Positions 1 through 7,081 of a DNA stretch of 64,000 bases are shown here, in pieces. The notes under the pieces are model-generated. The model did no database searches. It was given only the letters and a program-made list of their open reading frames with translations, and had not been told where the DNA came from. The stretch's first letter is position 1. Every line of letters begins with the position of its first letter. Source of the DNA: Rhodospirillaceae bacterium (GTDB lineage: Bacteria; Pseudomonadota; Alphaproteobacteria; UBA8366). The position numbers and the translations under genes are program-made. The stretch covers positions 1-64,000 of the forward strand of contig PBKG01000016.1 of the NCBI GenBank assembly GCA_002722095.1, written 5' to 3'.

Positions 1-37
1 CTGCCGCCGCATCGGCGGGCTTCCGCATGATGTTCAT
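1..37 (-). CDS. 5' end of an unidentified gene, cut by window edge
   Basis: Reading the minus strand leftward, an ATG at 35-37 opens a frame (MNIMRKPADAAA) that runs off the window edge. A GGGAG ribosome-binding site sits at 46-50, at a good distance. It lies 70 bp downstream of the dioxygenase gene on the same strand, so the two could be co-transcribed. The gap holds a short AT-rich hairpin (52-59 pairing with 66-73). Twelve codons are too few to name a product. Confidence 0.4.
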   Translation of the reverse strand, partial: MNIMRKPADAAA

Positions 38-107
38 GTTGAGCACTCCCTTAAAATCGTTTCCTCGATTTTACGTCAACTGGTGGCCGCGCGCCATGGC
101 GCAACCG

Positions 108-992
108 TTAAATATCGCTCCCGAGCGCATCGGTTTCGATTGTCAGCCGGTTCATCAACCGTTTTTGCGGCCAGTAATCAGCGACCGCGTAATGAAGCGT
201 CGCCCGGTTATCCCAAAAAGCGATCGAATGGTCGCGCCATTGGAAGCGGCACTGAAATTCAGGCCGTTCGTAATGCCGGAAGAGCTCAAGCAGTTTTGCA
301 TCCGATTCCGCCTTCGGCACTCCATCGATCTTGCTGGTAAAGCTTTCGGATACGTACAGGCTCGGTATCCCGGTCACCGCATGGGGACGCACCATGGGGT
401 GGCTAATCGGCGGGTGGTCTTTCGCCATTGCCGCCATGCGCTCGGCATTGTCGCCCTTCCAGCTCCGGGCTTTTTGCGGGCTGCCGTGGAGCTTCATAAA
501 ATCGTGCGTCGCAGTTTTGTCCTGCACATAGGCTTTCATCTCATCCGAGAGCGCCTCGTAGGCTGCGGTCATACTGACGAAGACCGTATCGCCGCCATAG
601 GGCGGCACTTCCTGGGCGTGCAAGATAGACGCGAATTCAGGCTGATCGCGAAAAATCCCGTCGGGGTGGAAATGATTGACGTTGGGTGGGCGTTCCTCGT
701 CATTGACGATCACCGCCACTTCCGGCGCCCCCTCGAGCAACTCGAATGCCGCCTTTCGCGCTTTTCGCAATCGCCCGTAACGACGGGAGAAAGCCGCAAA
801 ATCCGCTGGCGCGATGTCCTGATCGCGAAAAAACAGCACCTGATGGCGCATCAGGGCGAGGTGAATTTCCTTCAGCACTTCGTCATCCGGCATAGGCGCC
901 AATGAAACGTCGGCGACCTCCGCACCGATCACCGGTGTCACCGGCAAAACGGTTATATGCTCGTAAATATCGACGGGCCTGAACATGGACAC
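108..992 (-). CDS. TauD/TfdA-family Fe(II)/2-oxoglutarate dioxygenase (paralogue 1)
   Basis: This 294-residue protein has the usual length and layout of the TauD/TfdA family, which hydroxylates organic substrates using Fe(II), O2 and 2-oxoglutarate. The iron ligands are visible as H109-P-D111 and the distal H267 in WDNRATLH. R278 or R282 would bind the 2-oxoglutarate carboxylate. The N-terminal half carries the family pattern 'GAEV...VLFFRDQ'. It is the first of six such paralogues in the window. The substrate cannot be read from sequence; sulfonates, aryloxyalkanoates and carnitine-like compounds are known for the family. Confidence 0.9.
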   Translation of the reverse strand: MSMFRPVDIYEHITVLPVTPVIGAEVADVSLAPMPDDEVLKEIHLALMRHQVLFFRDQDIAPADFAAFSRRYGRLRKARKAAFELLEGAPEVAVIVNDEERPPNVNHFHPDGIFRDQPEFASILHAQEVPPYGGDTVFVSMTAAYEALSDEMKAYVQDKTATHDFMKLHGSPQKARSWKGDNAERMAAMAKDHPPISHPMVRPHAVTGIPSLYVSESFTSKIDGVPKAESDAKLLELFRHYERPEFQCRFQWRDHSIAFWDNRATLHYAVADYWPQKRLMNRLTIETDALGSDI

Positions 993-1039
993 GTTTTTAC
1001 AGCGCCACTACCTGTTTCGGCAACGGCGTGGCGCCCCGC

Positions 1040-1936
1040 TCAAAATTTTGACAACGCCGACTGGGCGGCGCGGCGACCCTCTTCGATCGCATCCGCAATC
1101 TGGCCCGAATAATCCTTGCGAACAGCACCGACGGCGAAGAGATTCGGCACCGCACTGGCGAACGCTTCATCGGTTGGAACCAGACCGCCTTCGAGTTTCA
1201 ATAGCTCGGCGACGCAGCCGCTGTTGGGTTCGCTGCCGATAAACGGAAACACACCGCTGCAAGAAATCTCTGCTGGCGCTCCGTTATCCACTCGCCGAAT
1301 TCGCAACCCTGACACTGTGTCTCCGCCAACGATCTCTTCGGCGGTTACGCCATCGACATGATGAATATTGTTCGCTGCCGCCAAGCGCTCGCCATACCGA
1401 GCATCCGCTTTCAGCCCGCTGCGCGTCAGCAATGTGACGTTTCGGCAAAACCCAGCCAACACGAGCGCCTCCTGTCCAGCGGCATCACCTCCGCCGACCA
1501 CCACCACATCTTCGCCTTGGAATATAGGGCCATCGCAGGAGGCGCATTGTGAAACGCCACGACCATCGAATTCAGCTTCACCGGGGATACCGAGCTTTTT
1601 CAATCTCCCACCCGACGCGAGGATGAGCACACTCGCGGAATGTGTCTGCTGAGATGTAGAGATGTGAAAGGCATCTCCCTCGGACATCACTACATTCACC
1701 TCCTCCGGGAGGATATCCACACCATTTCCTACGCAACCCTGCATCGCGTCCATCGCGAGCATCAGGCCGGGCGTGGGGGCTTCAAGACCTTCTACGGTTT
1801 CTACATTGGCGATCTGGCCCCCGAACATCGGCGAAGGCTCCACCAGGCCTATTTTTCGGCCCGCAGACGCCATTTCCGATGCCGCGGTAAGACCGGCCAT
1901 TCCACCCCCAATCGCCAATATGTCGTACGAACCCAT
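1040..1936 (-). CDS. Thioredoxin-reductase-like FAD/NAD(P) oxidoreductase
   Basis: A 298-residue two-domain flavoprotein. It has an N-terminal FAD-binding GGGMAG (residues 10-15), a redox pair C131-A-S-C134 followed by DG as in TrxB (normally CATC), and an NAD(P)-binding VGGGDAAG near residue 147. The start is clear: AGGAGGAGG lies just upstream of the ATG. The C-terminal FAD motif reads VGAVR where TrxB has GD, so an FAD-contacting Asp appears replaced by Ala. It is transcribed divergently from the UGSC selenoprotein across about 100 bp, so it could be that protein's reductase, but this is inference from position. It may also serve another thiol partner. Confidence 0.82.
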   Translation of the reverse strand: MGSYDILAIGGGMAGLTAASEMASAGRKIGLVEPSPMFGGQIANVETVEGLEAPTPGLMLAMDAMQGCVGNGVDILPEEVNVVMSEGDAFHISTSQQTHSASVLILASGGRLKKLGIPGEAEFDGRGVSQCASCDGPIFQGEDVVVVGGGDAAGQEALVLAGFCRNVTLLTRSGLKADARYGERLAAANNIHHVDGVTAEEIVGGDTVSGLRIRRVDNGAPAEISCSGVFPFIGSEPNSGCVAELLKLEGGLVPTDEAFASAVPNLFAVGAVRKDYSGQIADAIEEGRRAAQSALSKF

Positions 1937-1948
1937 AACCTCCTCCTA

Positions 1949-1994
1949 ATCCACCATATCACGGGATTACAGAGATATTTTCATGCTGGTGGAT
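1949..1994. promoter_or_regulatory. Inverted repeat in the divergent promoter region
   Basis: The 103-bp gap between the flavoprotein and the selenoprotein contains a perfect 8-bp inverted repeat, ATCCACCA at 1949-1956 and TGGTGGAT at 1987-1994, separated by 30 bp. It could be paired operator half-sites acting on both divergent genes. A chance match cannot be excluded, and no matching regulator is in the window. Confidence 0.3.
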
Positions 1995-2039
1995 AGGGAC
2001 TACAATATGTGCAAACGCGCAGACAAAGGAGAATGCGCC

Positions 2040-2585
2040 ATGGCTCAACTGAAAGGCCGTACCATTCGCGTCTTCGATCCGACCGCAAACGCGGCCGACG
2101 AACAGGATGGTCTCGCCACGCGCTTCAACGGGCTCGATGGCAAGGTGATTGGTTTCCTGAACAATACCAAGGACCACACCGACGTCATTTTCGAGGAAGT
2201 CGGCAAGCTCATTCAGGAACGTTTCCCGGAAGCGGAGCTTCGCTTCTACCGCAAGGAAAGCGTTACCGGCATGAAGCCCGAAATGATGGCGGATATGAAG
2301 GCCGAATGCGACGCTGTCGTTACCGGCCTTGGCGATTGAGGATCCTGCACGTCGTGGAGTGTCCATGACAGCATGACTTTCGAACGCGATAACATTCCCA
2401 CCGGCACCATCGTCACCGACGCTTTTTCTGAATACGGCCAAATGCTGACGAAGATGCAAAGTATGGAAAAACTGCCACTGGTGGTGCTTCCCCACCCCAT
2501 CGCCGCCCGACAAGCCGACGAAGTGCGTGACATCGCCCGTGAGGCATTCGAGGAAGTTGTGGGTTCGCTGTTGAGCGCCGGTTAA
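2040..2585 (+). CDS. UGSC-family selenoprotein (selenocysteine at residue 100)
   Basis: Two apparent ORFs are one gene. The frame from ATG 2040 (AGGAG about 9 nt upstream) reaches TGA at 2337-2339 and continues in the same frame to 2585, giving 181 residues with selenocysteine at position 100. The context is GLGD-U-GSCTSW, the signature of the known UGSC family, in which U and the following Cys (here C103) form a probable redox pair. A SECIS-like hairpin begins 6 nt after the TGA. C90 is a further nearby Cys. The substrate is not known. It is followed after 12 bp by a conserved partner gene and lies next to a thioredoxin-reductase-like gene. A nonsense mutation is unlikely because both halves keep a good reading frame and the motif is intact. 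Confidence 0.9.
2337..2339 (+). other. In-frame TGA recoded as selenocysteine
   Basis: The TGA sits in the UGSC motif, and the frame stays open for 82 further codons to TAA at 2583-2585. TGA terminates other genes in the window (for example the genes ending at 29771, 26752 and 33374), so genome-wide reassignment is not the explanation. Selenocysteine insertion would need SelA, SelB, SelC and SelD, none of which are in this window. Confidence 0.88.
2346..2373 (+). promoter_or_regulatory. Bacterial SECIS-like hairpin
   Basis: Downstream of the TGA, GTCGTGG (2351-2357) pairs with CCATGAC (2363-2369) through seven pairs including one G-U. The apical loop is AGTGT (2358-2362). Three more pairs (2346-2348 with 2371-2373) extend the stem below a small internal loop. 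The loop starts 18 nt after the TGA and has G at its second position. This matches the bacterial SECIS rule of a loop about 16-37 nt from UGA with a G in the first two loop bases. Confidence 0.8.
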
Positions 2586-2597
2586 GGGAATTTAGGA

Positions 2598-3656
2598 ATG
2601 GCGGATCAATCGAGCGACGCTCGGCTCATCGAGCTCGCCGAAGACCCCTATGCGATTTACGAGCATTTCGTCGATCAGGGTTGGACCGACGGGCTGCCTG
2701 TTATTCCACCGACCGAAGAGCGCATCGCCGACATGCTGCGCTTTTCCGATCGTGCACCGGATGACGTGATCGTCGAATTGCCCCCCAAAGGCGGACCCGC
2801 AACCGTGCAACACGTTGCCATCAACGCCGCCATGGCTGGGTGCAAACCGGAATATTTGCCGGTGATAATCGCCGCGCTTCAGGCCACCGTAGAGCCGGAA
2901 TACAATCTCTACGGCCGCCAGACGACGACCCACCCTGGCGCGCATCTCGTTATCGTTCACGGACCGGCACGGACCGAACTCGACATCAATTGCCGCCAAA
3001 ACGTTTTCGGTCAGGGTTGGCGCGCGAATGCCACTATTGGACGCGCGCTCCGATTGCTGCTGATGAACGTGGGCGGCGGCCTCCCTGGGATTACAGATAT
3101 GGCCACCCACGGCCATCCTGGGAAGTACTCCTACTGCATCGGCGAGGACGAGGAAAATAGCCCGTGGCCCGGGTTGCACGCAGACCGAGGCTTTGAGGCG
3201 GATTCCAGCGCCGTCACCGTGCTCTGCGCAGAATCGCCCCATAATATCAATGATATGGTCAGCAAAACGCCGGAGCTCTATTTGGGTAGCGCAGCCTCGG
3301 CGATGAGCCATCTCGGCGCCAACGGCCCCTATCGCGGTCGGCTCGATGCGGAGCAAATGCTCGTGATGACCGCGGAATCCGCCCAATGGCTCGACGAACG
3401 AGGATGGGACAAGCAAACGGTCAAGGAATTCATCTTTGAAAATGCCCGTTGCCGCGTCGGCGATCTCCGCGACCGCGGCGGTTGGGGACAAAGTAAGATG
3501 GCCGACTTCATTGACGAAAACGACGACGATGCGTTGGCACCCATCGTTCCTGCGCCGGATCATATCGTCATCGTTGTCGCCGGCGGTCATGGCCGGCATA
3601 TGCAGGCGGTTCTGGCATCTTCTTATTGCAAAAGCGTCACTAAACCGATCACCTAA
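2598..3656 (+). CDS. Conserved UGSC-partner protein of unknown function
   Basis: This 352-residue soluble protein follows the selenoprotein after 12 bp, with GGAATTTAGGA just before the ATG, so the two are very likely co-transcribed. No signal peptide or membrane segment is visible. A repeated 'TDGLPVIPPTEE' opening and a late 'VAGGHGRH' stretch look like conserved family landmarks, but I cannot assign a fold or reaction. It contains several Cys (for example in GCKPEY, INCRQN and VLCAES) without a CxxC pair. By position it is a candidate substrate, chaperone or enzyme partner of the selenoprotein. Confidence 0.85.
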   Translation: MADQSSDARLIELAEDPYAIYEHFVDQGWTDGLPVIPPTEERIADMLRFSDRAPDDVIVELPPKGGPATVQHVAINAAMAGCKPEYLPVIIAALQATVEPEYNLYGRQTTTHPGAHLVIVHGPARTELDINCRQNVFGQGWRANATIGRALRLLLMNVGGGLPGITDMATHGHPGKYSYCIGEDEENSPWPGLHADRGFEADSSAVTVLCAESPHNINDMVSKTPELYLGSAASAMSHLGANGPYRGRLDAEQMLVMTAESAQWLDERGWDKQTVKEFIFENARCRVGDLRDRGGWGQSKMADFIDENDDDALAPIVPAPDHIVIVVAGGHGRHMQAVLASSYCKSVTKPIT

Positions 3657-3814
3657 AGGGACGGAACGGCGGCCAGCTCAATGCAGACATTTATCGGTAC
3701 CTGAGTAAGCGCTGCCCCATTACAGAATCTTGCTTGAAAGTGGCTCCCGTTGAGGAGTTAAATAGCCGTAACATTGACTTCAGAATAATCAGGTCACAGG
3801 GGAAGGAAATCACA

Positions 3815-5017
3815 ATGACCACATCCGACAAACCTACCGCCAAACCGAGCCCGGCACGGCGTAAATTCCTTAAAGGCGCCGGCATTGCCGCAGCCACCGG
3901 CACCGCCGCTCTCGCGCTTGCTGCGTGCGATGACAAAGCGGAAAAAGCCGAAAAAAAGGCTGATAAACCGGCGGCCCCACAGGTTTCCAAAGCGAAGACC
4001 ATCACGCTCAAAGTCCAGACCTCTTGGGGAGCGAAGTCGGTCTTCCAGGATATGGCCAAACAGTACGCCGAACGCGTCGACAAAATGTCCGGCGGCCGCC
4101 TCAAAATCGACCTTTTGCCCGCAGGTGCCGTGGTCAAGGCGTTTCAAGTTCAGGACGCCTGCCACAAGGGCGTGCTCGACGGCGCCCATACGGTGACCGC
4201 CTATTGGTACGGCAAAAACAAGGCCGCGTCGCTTTTCGGTACAGGCCCGGTGTTTGGCGCCAACGCATCGCAAATTCTTGCCTGGATCCATTATGGCGGC
4301 GGCAAAGAGCTGTACCGCGAGTTGGTACAGGATATTCTGAAGCTCAATTTGGTTGGCTTCTTCTGTATGCCGATGCCGACCCAACCGCTTGGCTGGTTCA
4401 AGAACGAAATCAAAACCGCCGATGATATGAAGGATTTGAAATATCGTACGGTCGGCCTTGCCACGGATATCATGCAGGGCATGGGCCTGAAAGTGACCCA
4501 GCTGCCTGGCGGCGAAATCATACCGGCACTCGAGCGTAACGTGATCGAGGCCTTCGAGTTCAATAATCCCACATCCGATCGCCAGTTCGGTGCGCAGGAC
4601 GTTTCCAAGACCTACATGATGGGGAGTTATCATCAGGCCGCCGAGTTCTTCGAAGTGATCTTCAATAAGGACAGGTTCAACAAACTCGCGCCCGAATTGC
4701 AGGCGATACTGGAATACGGTGCGGAAGCGGCGAACACGGCCAATTACGGCTTCGCCATGGATAGCTATTCCAAGGACCTTCAAGGACTAATTAACAAGGA
4801 CAAGGTCAACGTCTACCGTACCCCCGAAGGGGTGATGCAGGCACAACTCGCCTCTTGGGATACCGTGCTGAAAAAACTCGAGTCCGACCCCTTCTTCGCC
4901 AAGGTGGTGAAAAGCCAGAAGGAATGGTCGCACCGGGTCGCGTTCTACGATCTCATGAACGCCGCCGATTACAAGCTCGCCTTCAAGCATTACTTCCCCG
5001 GCGAGATCAACTTCTAG
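3815..5017 (+). CDS. dctP: TRAP transporter solute-binding protein (TakP-like DctP)
   Basis: A 400-residue periplasmic receptor of a TRAP transporter. The start at 3815 is supported by GGAAGGA at 3801-3807. The N terminus has a twin-arginine signal (RRKFLK, residues 15-20), a hydrophobic run and LAAC with C38, so it may be a Tat-exported lipoprotein. The mature part carries the TakP/chloroaromatic-type motif LPGGEIIPALE followed by acidic and aromatic ligand residues. This subfamily binds 2-oxo acids or other carboxylates with Na+. The membrane genes dctQ and dctM follow. The ligand is uncertain; an organic acid is most likely. Confidence 0.9.
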   Translation: MTTSDKPTAKPSPARRKFLKGAGIAAATGTAALALAACDDKAEKAEKKADKPAAPQVSKAKTITLKVQTSWGAKSVFQDMAKQYAERVDKMSGGRLKIDLLPAGAVVKAFQVQDACHKGVLDGAHTVTAYWYGKNKAASLFGTGPVFGANASQILAWIHYGGGKELYRELVQDILKLNLVGFFCMPMPTQPLGWFKNEIKTADDMKDLKYRTVGLATDIMQGMGLKVTQLPGGEIIPALERNVIEAFEFNNPTSDRQFGAQDVSKTYMMGSYHQAAEFFEVIFNKDRFNKLAPELQAILEYGAEAANTANYGFAMDSYSKDLQGLINKDKVNVYRTPEGVMQAQLASWDTVLKKLESDPFFAKVVKSQKEWSHRVAFYDLMNAADYKLAFKHYFPGEINF

Positions 5018-5040
5018 GCGGATCGAGGCATAGTGAAAAA

Positions 5041-5067
5041 TGGGGCGGCATCGCAAATGCCGCCCCA
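5041..5067 (+). terminator. Strong hairpin between dctP and dctQ
   Basis: TGGGGCGGCAT (5041-5051) pairs perfectly with ATGCCGCCCCA (5057-5067) around a 5-nt CGCAA loop, giving an 11-bp GC-rich stem. No U-run follows, so it may be a partial attenuator or a 3' stabiliser of dctP mRNA. That would fit the usual need for more binding protein than membrane subunits. Confidence 0.6.
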
Positions 5068-5110
5068 CTCCTTTCCCGGAAAATTTCCCTAACGTTTAGC
5101 GCTAAAGCGA

Positions 5111-5713
5111 ATGGAAAAATTCATTCTCTTGATCGATACCGTAACCGCCTGGGTGGGCAAGGCATTTGCCTGGTGCATCTTGGTGATGACGTTCGGCGTC
5201 GGTTATGAGGTTTTCGTCCGCTACGTATTGCGTGAACCGACAAGCTGGGCCTTCGATATCAGCTACATGATGTATGGGGCTCTTTTTATGATGGCCGGCG
5301 CCTACACCTTGTCCCGTGACGGCCATGTGCGAGGCGATGTTCTGTATCGCCTCTGGAAGCCGAAGACACAGGCAATCATCGAATTCATCCTCTACTTCTT
5401 GTTTTTTTTCCCGGGCGTTATCGCTCTGATCTTCGCGGGTTGGGACTATGCGGCGGAATCCTGGTCCTACAATTCGGGCAGGGGCGAAGTCAGCGTCATG
5501 AGCCCGGCCAATGTACCGATTTTTCAATTCAAGACCATAATCCCGATTGCCGGTTTTCTGCTGTTTATCCAAGGGATTGCCCAACTCTGCCGCTGTATTA
5601 TTTGCATTCGTACCGGCGAATGGCCGGCCCATCTCGAGGACGTGGAAGAGATGGAAACCATGATGCAACACGCCCATGACTACGGGTCCGCCGACGAGGG
5701 AGAAAAGAAATGA
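5111..5713 (+). CDS. dctQ: TRAP transporter small membrane subunit DctQ
   Basis: A 200-residue inner-membrane protein with about four hydrophobic segments, matching the small TRAP subunit. It contains the family pattern 'YEVFVRYVLREPTSWAFD' after the first helix. It is followed by dctM with a 4-nt overlap (ATGA at 5710), showing translational coupling. The ribosome-binding site is weak (AAAGCGA). It pairs with DctM to form the Na+-driven importer for the ligand delivered by DctP. Confidence 0.92.
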   Translation: MEKFILLIDTVTAWVGKAFAWCILVMTFGVGYEVFVRYVLREPTSWAFDISYMMYGALFMMAGAYTLSRDGHVRGDVLYRLWKPKTQAIIEFILYFLFFFPGVIALIFAGWDYAAESWSYNSGRGEVSVMSPANVPIFQFKTIIPIAGFLLFIQGIAQLCRCIICIRTGEWPAHLEDVEEMETMMQHAHDYGSADEGEKK

Positions 5714-7065
5714 CCGACCCTCAAGTCGCGGTGCTGATGCTGGGCATTTTTATCTTCACCATCCTGCTGGGTTTCCCGATCAGCTTTACGTTGATGGCGA
5801 TGGGCGTGGTGTTCGGCTACTACGCCTACTACGACGCCGAACGCATGCAGTCGATTTTCGACAACCGAATCTTCGATCTGTTCGTCAATCAGACCTATTC
5901 GGTGATGGCAAATGATGTGCTGACCGCCGTCCCGCTGTTTCTATTCATGGGCTATATCGTCGAGCGAGCTAATATCGTCGACCGGTTGTTCTTCACTTTG
6001 CAGATCGCGATGCGCCGGATGCCGGGCTCGATGGCGATCGCCGCTCTCGCCACTTGTGCGATGTTTGCAACCGCCACCGGAATCATCGGCGCCGTCGTCA
6101 CTCTAATGGGATTGCTCGCGTTCCCGGCGATGTTGAAGGCGCGTTACGACACCAGCTTTTCCGCCGGGGTGATCTGTGCCGGCGGCTGTCTCGGCATTCT
6201 GATCCCACCCAGCATCATGCTGATCGTTTATTCCGCCACCTCCAATGTGTCGGTGGTGAAGCTGTATGCGGGAGCGATCATTCCGGGCTTCATGCTGGCC
6301 GGCCTCTATATTCTCTATGTCATCGGCCGCGCGGCGTTGAACCCGAGCCTGGCACCGAAACCCAAAGAAGAGGATATCGAAGACACATCGCTCGGCGGCG
6401 TAATTTGGATGATGGCGACGTCGTTTTTCCCGCTCGCCTTTCTTATCCTCTCGGTATTGGGTGCGATCCTTTTCGGCCTCGCAACGCCTTCGGAGGCCGC
6501 CGCGGTCGGCGCCCTGGGCGGGTTATTGCTGGCCACTTGCTATCGCGCGCTTAGTTGGGAGCGTTTGAAAGAATCGGTTTATCTCACCGTCCGAACTTCG
6601 GCCATGGTGTGTTGGCTTTTTGTCGGCTCCTGGACCTTCGCCTCGGTATTCTCCTATCTGGGCGGGCACGACATCATCAAGGATTTCGTACTGTCGATGA
6701 ATCTCACACCTTTGATGTTCCTGATCCTTGCGCAATTGATCATTTTCCTGCTCGGTTGGCCGCTGGAATGGAGTGAAATCATAATTATCTTCGTTCCCAT
6801 TTTCCTGCCGATGCTCGGACACTTCGACGTCGACCCGCTGTTCTTCGGCATTCTGGTCGCGCTTAACCTCCAGACGTCTTTTCTTACGCCCCCAATGGCG
6901 ATGGCCGCCTACTATTTGAAAGGTGTGGCACCGCCCCATGTGCAATTGATGGAAATCTTCAAAGGCGTAATGCCGTTCCTCGCCATGGTCCTGCTTGCGA
7001 TGGTTATTCTTTACAACTTCCCCGAGATCGCGCTTTGGCTGCCAAATCAACTCTACGGCAAGTAA
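5710..7065 (+). CDS. dctM: TRAP transporter large permease subunit DctM
   Basis: A 451-residue, highly hydrophobic protein of normal DctM length with about 12 membrane segments. It has the typical 'AMFATATGIIGAVVTLMG' and 'GGCLGILIPPSIMLIVYS' stretches, the latter being the proline-rich re-entrant hairpin region of this ion-transporter family. It overlaps dctQ by 4 nt and is followed by the amidase gene 16 bp downstream, so import and amide cleavage may be one pathway. Confidence 0.94.
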   Translation: MTDPQVAVLMLGIFIFTILLGFPISFTLMAMGVVFGYYAYYDAERMQSIFDNRIFDLFVNQTYSVMANDVLTAVPLFLFMGYIVERANIVDRLFFTLQIAMRRMPGSMAIAALATCAMFATATGIIGAVVTLMGLLAFPAMLKARYDTSFSAGVICAGGCLGILIPPSIMLIVYSATSNVSVVKLYAGAIIPGFMLAGLYILYVIGRAALNPSLAPKPKEEDIEDTSLGGVIWMMATSFFPLAFLILSVLGAILFGLATPSEAAAVGALGGLLLATCYRALSWERLKESVYLTVRTSAMVCWLFVGSWTFASVFSYLGGHDIIKDFVLSMNLTPLMFLILAQLIIFLLGWPLEWSEIIIIFVPIFLPMLGHFDVDPLFFGILVALNLQTSFLTPPMAMAAYYLKGVAPPHVQLMEIFKGVMPFLAMVLLAMVILYNFPEIALWLPNQLYGK

Positions 7066-7081
7066 TCTAGGAGGTAGCGAC

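Noticed and set aside
2040..2585. Two separate genes or a nonsense mutation at TGA 2337
   Set aside because: The frame is preserved, the downstream part has no good start codon context near the TGA, and the UGSC motif plus a fitting SECIS hairpin favour selenocysteine.
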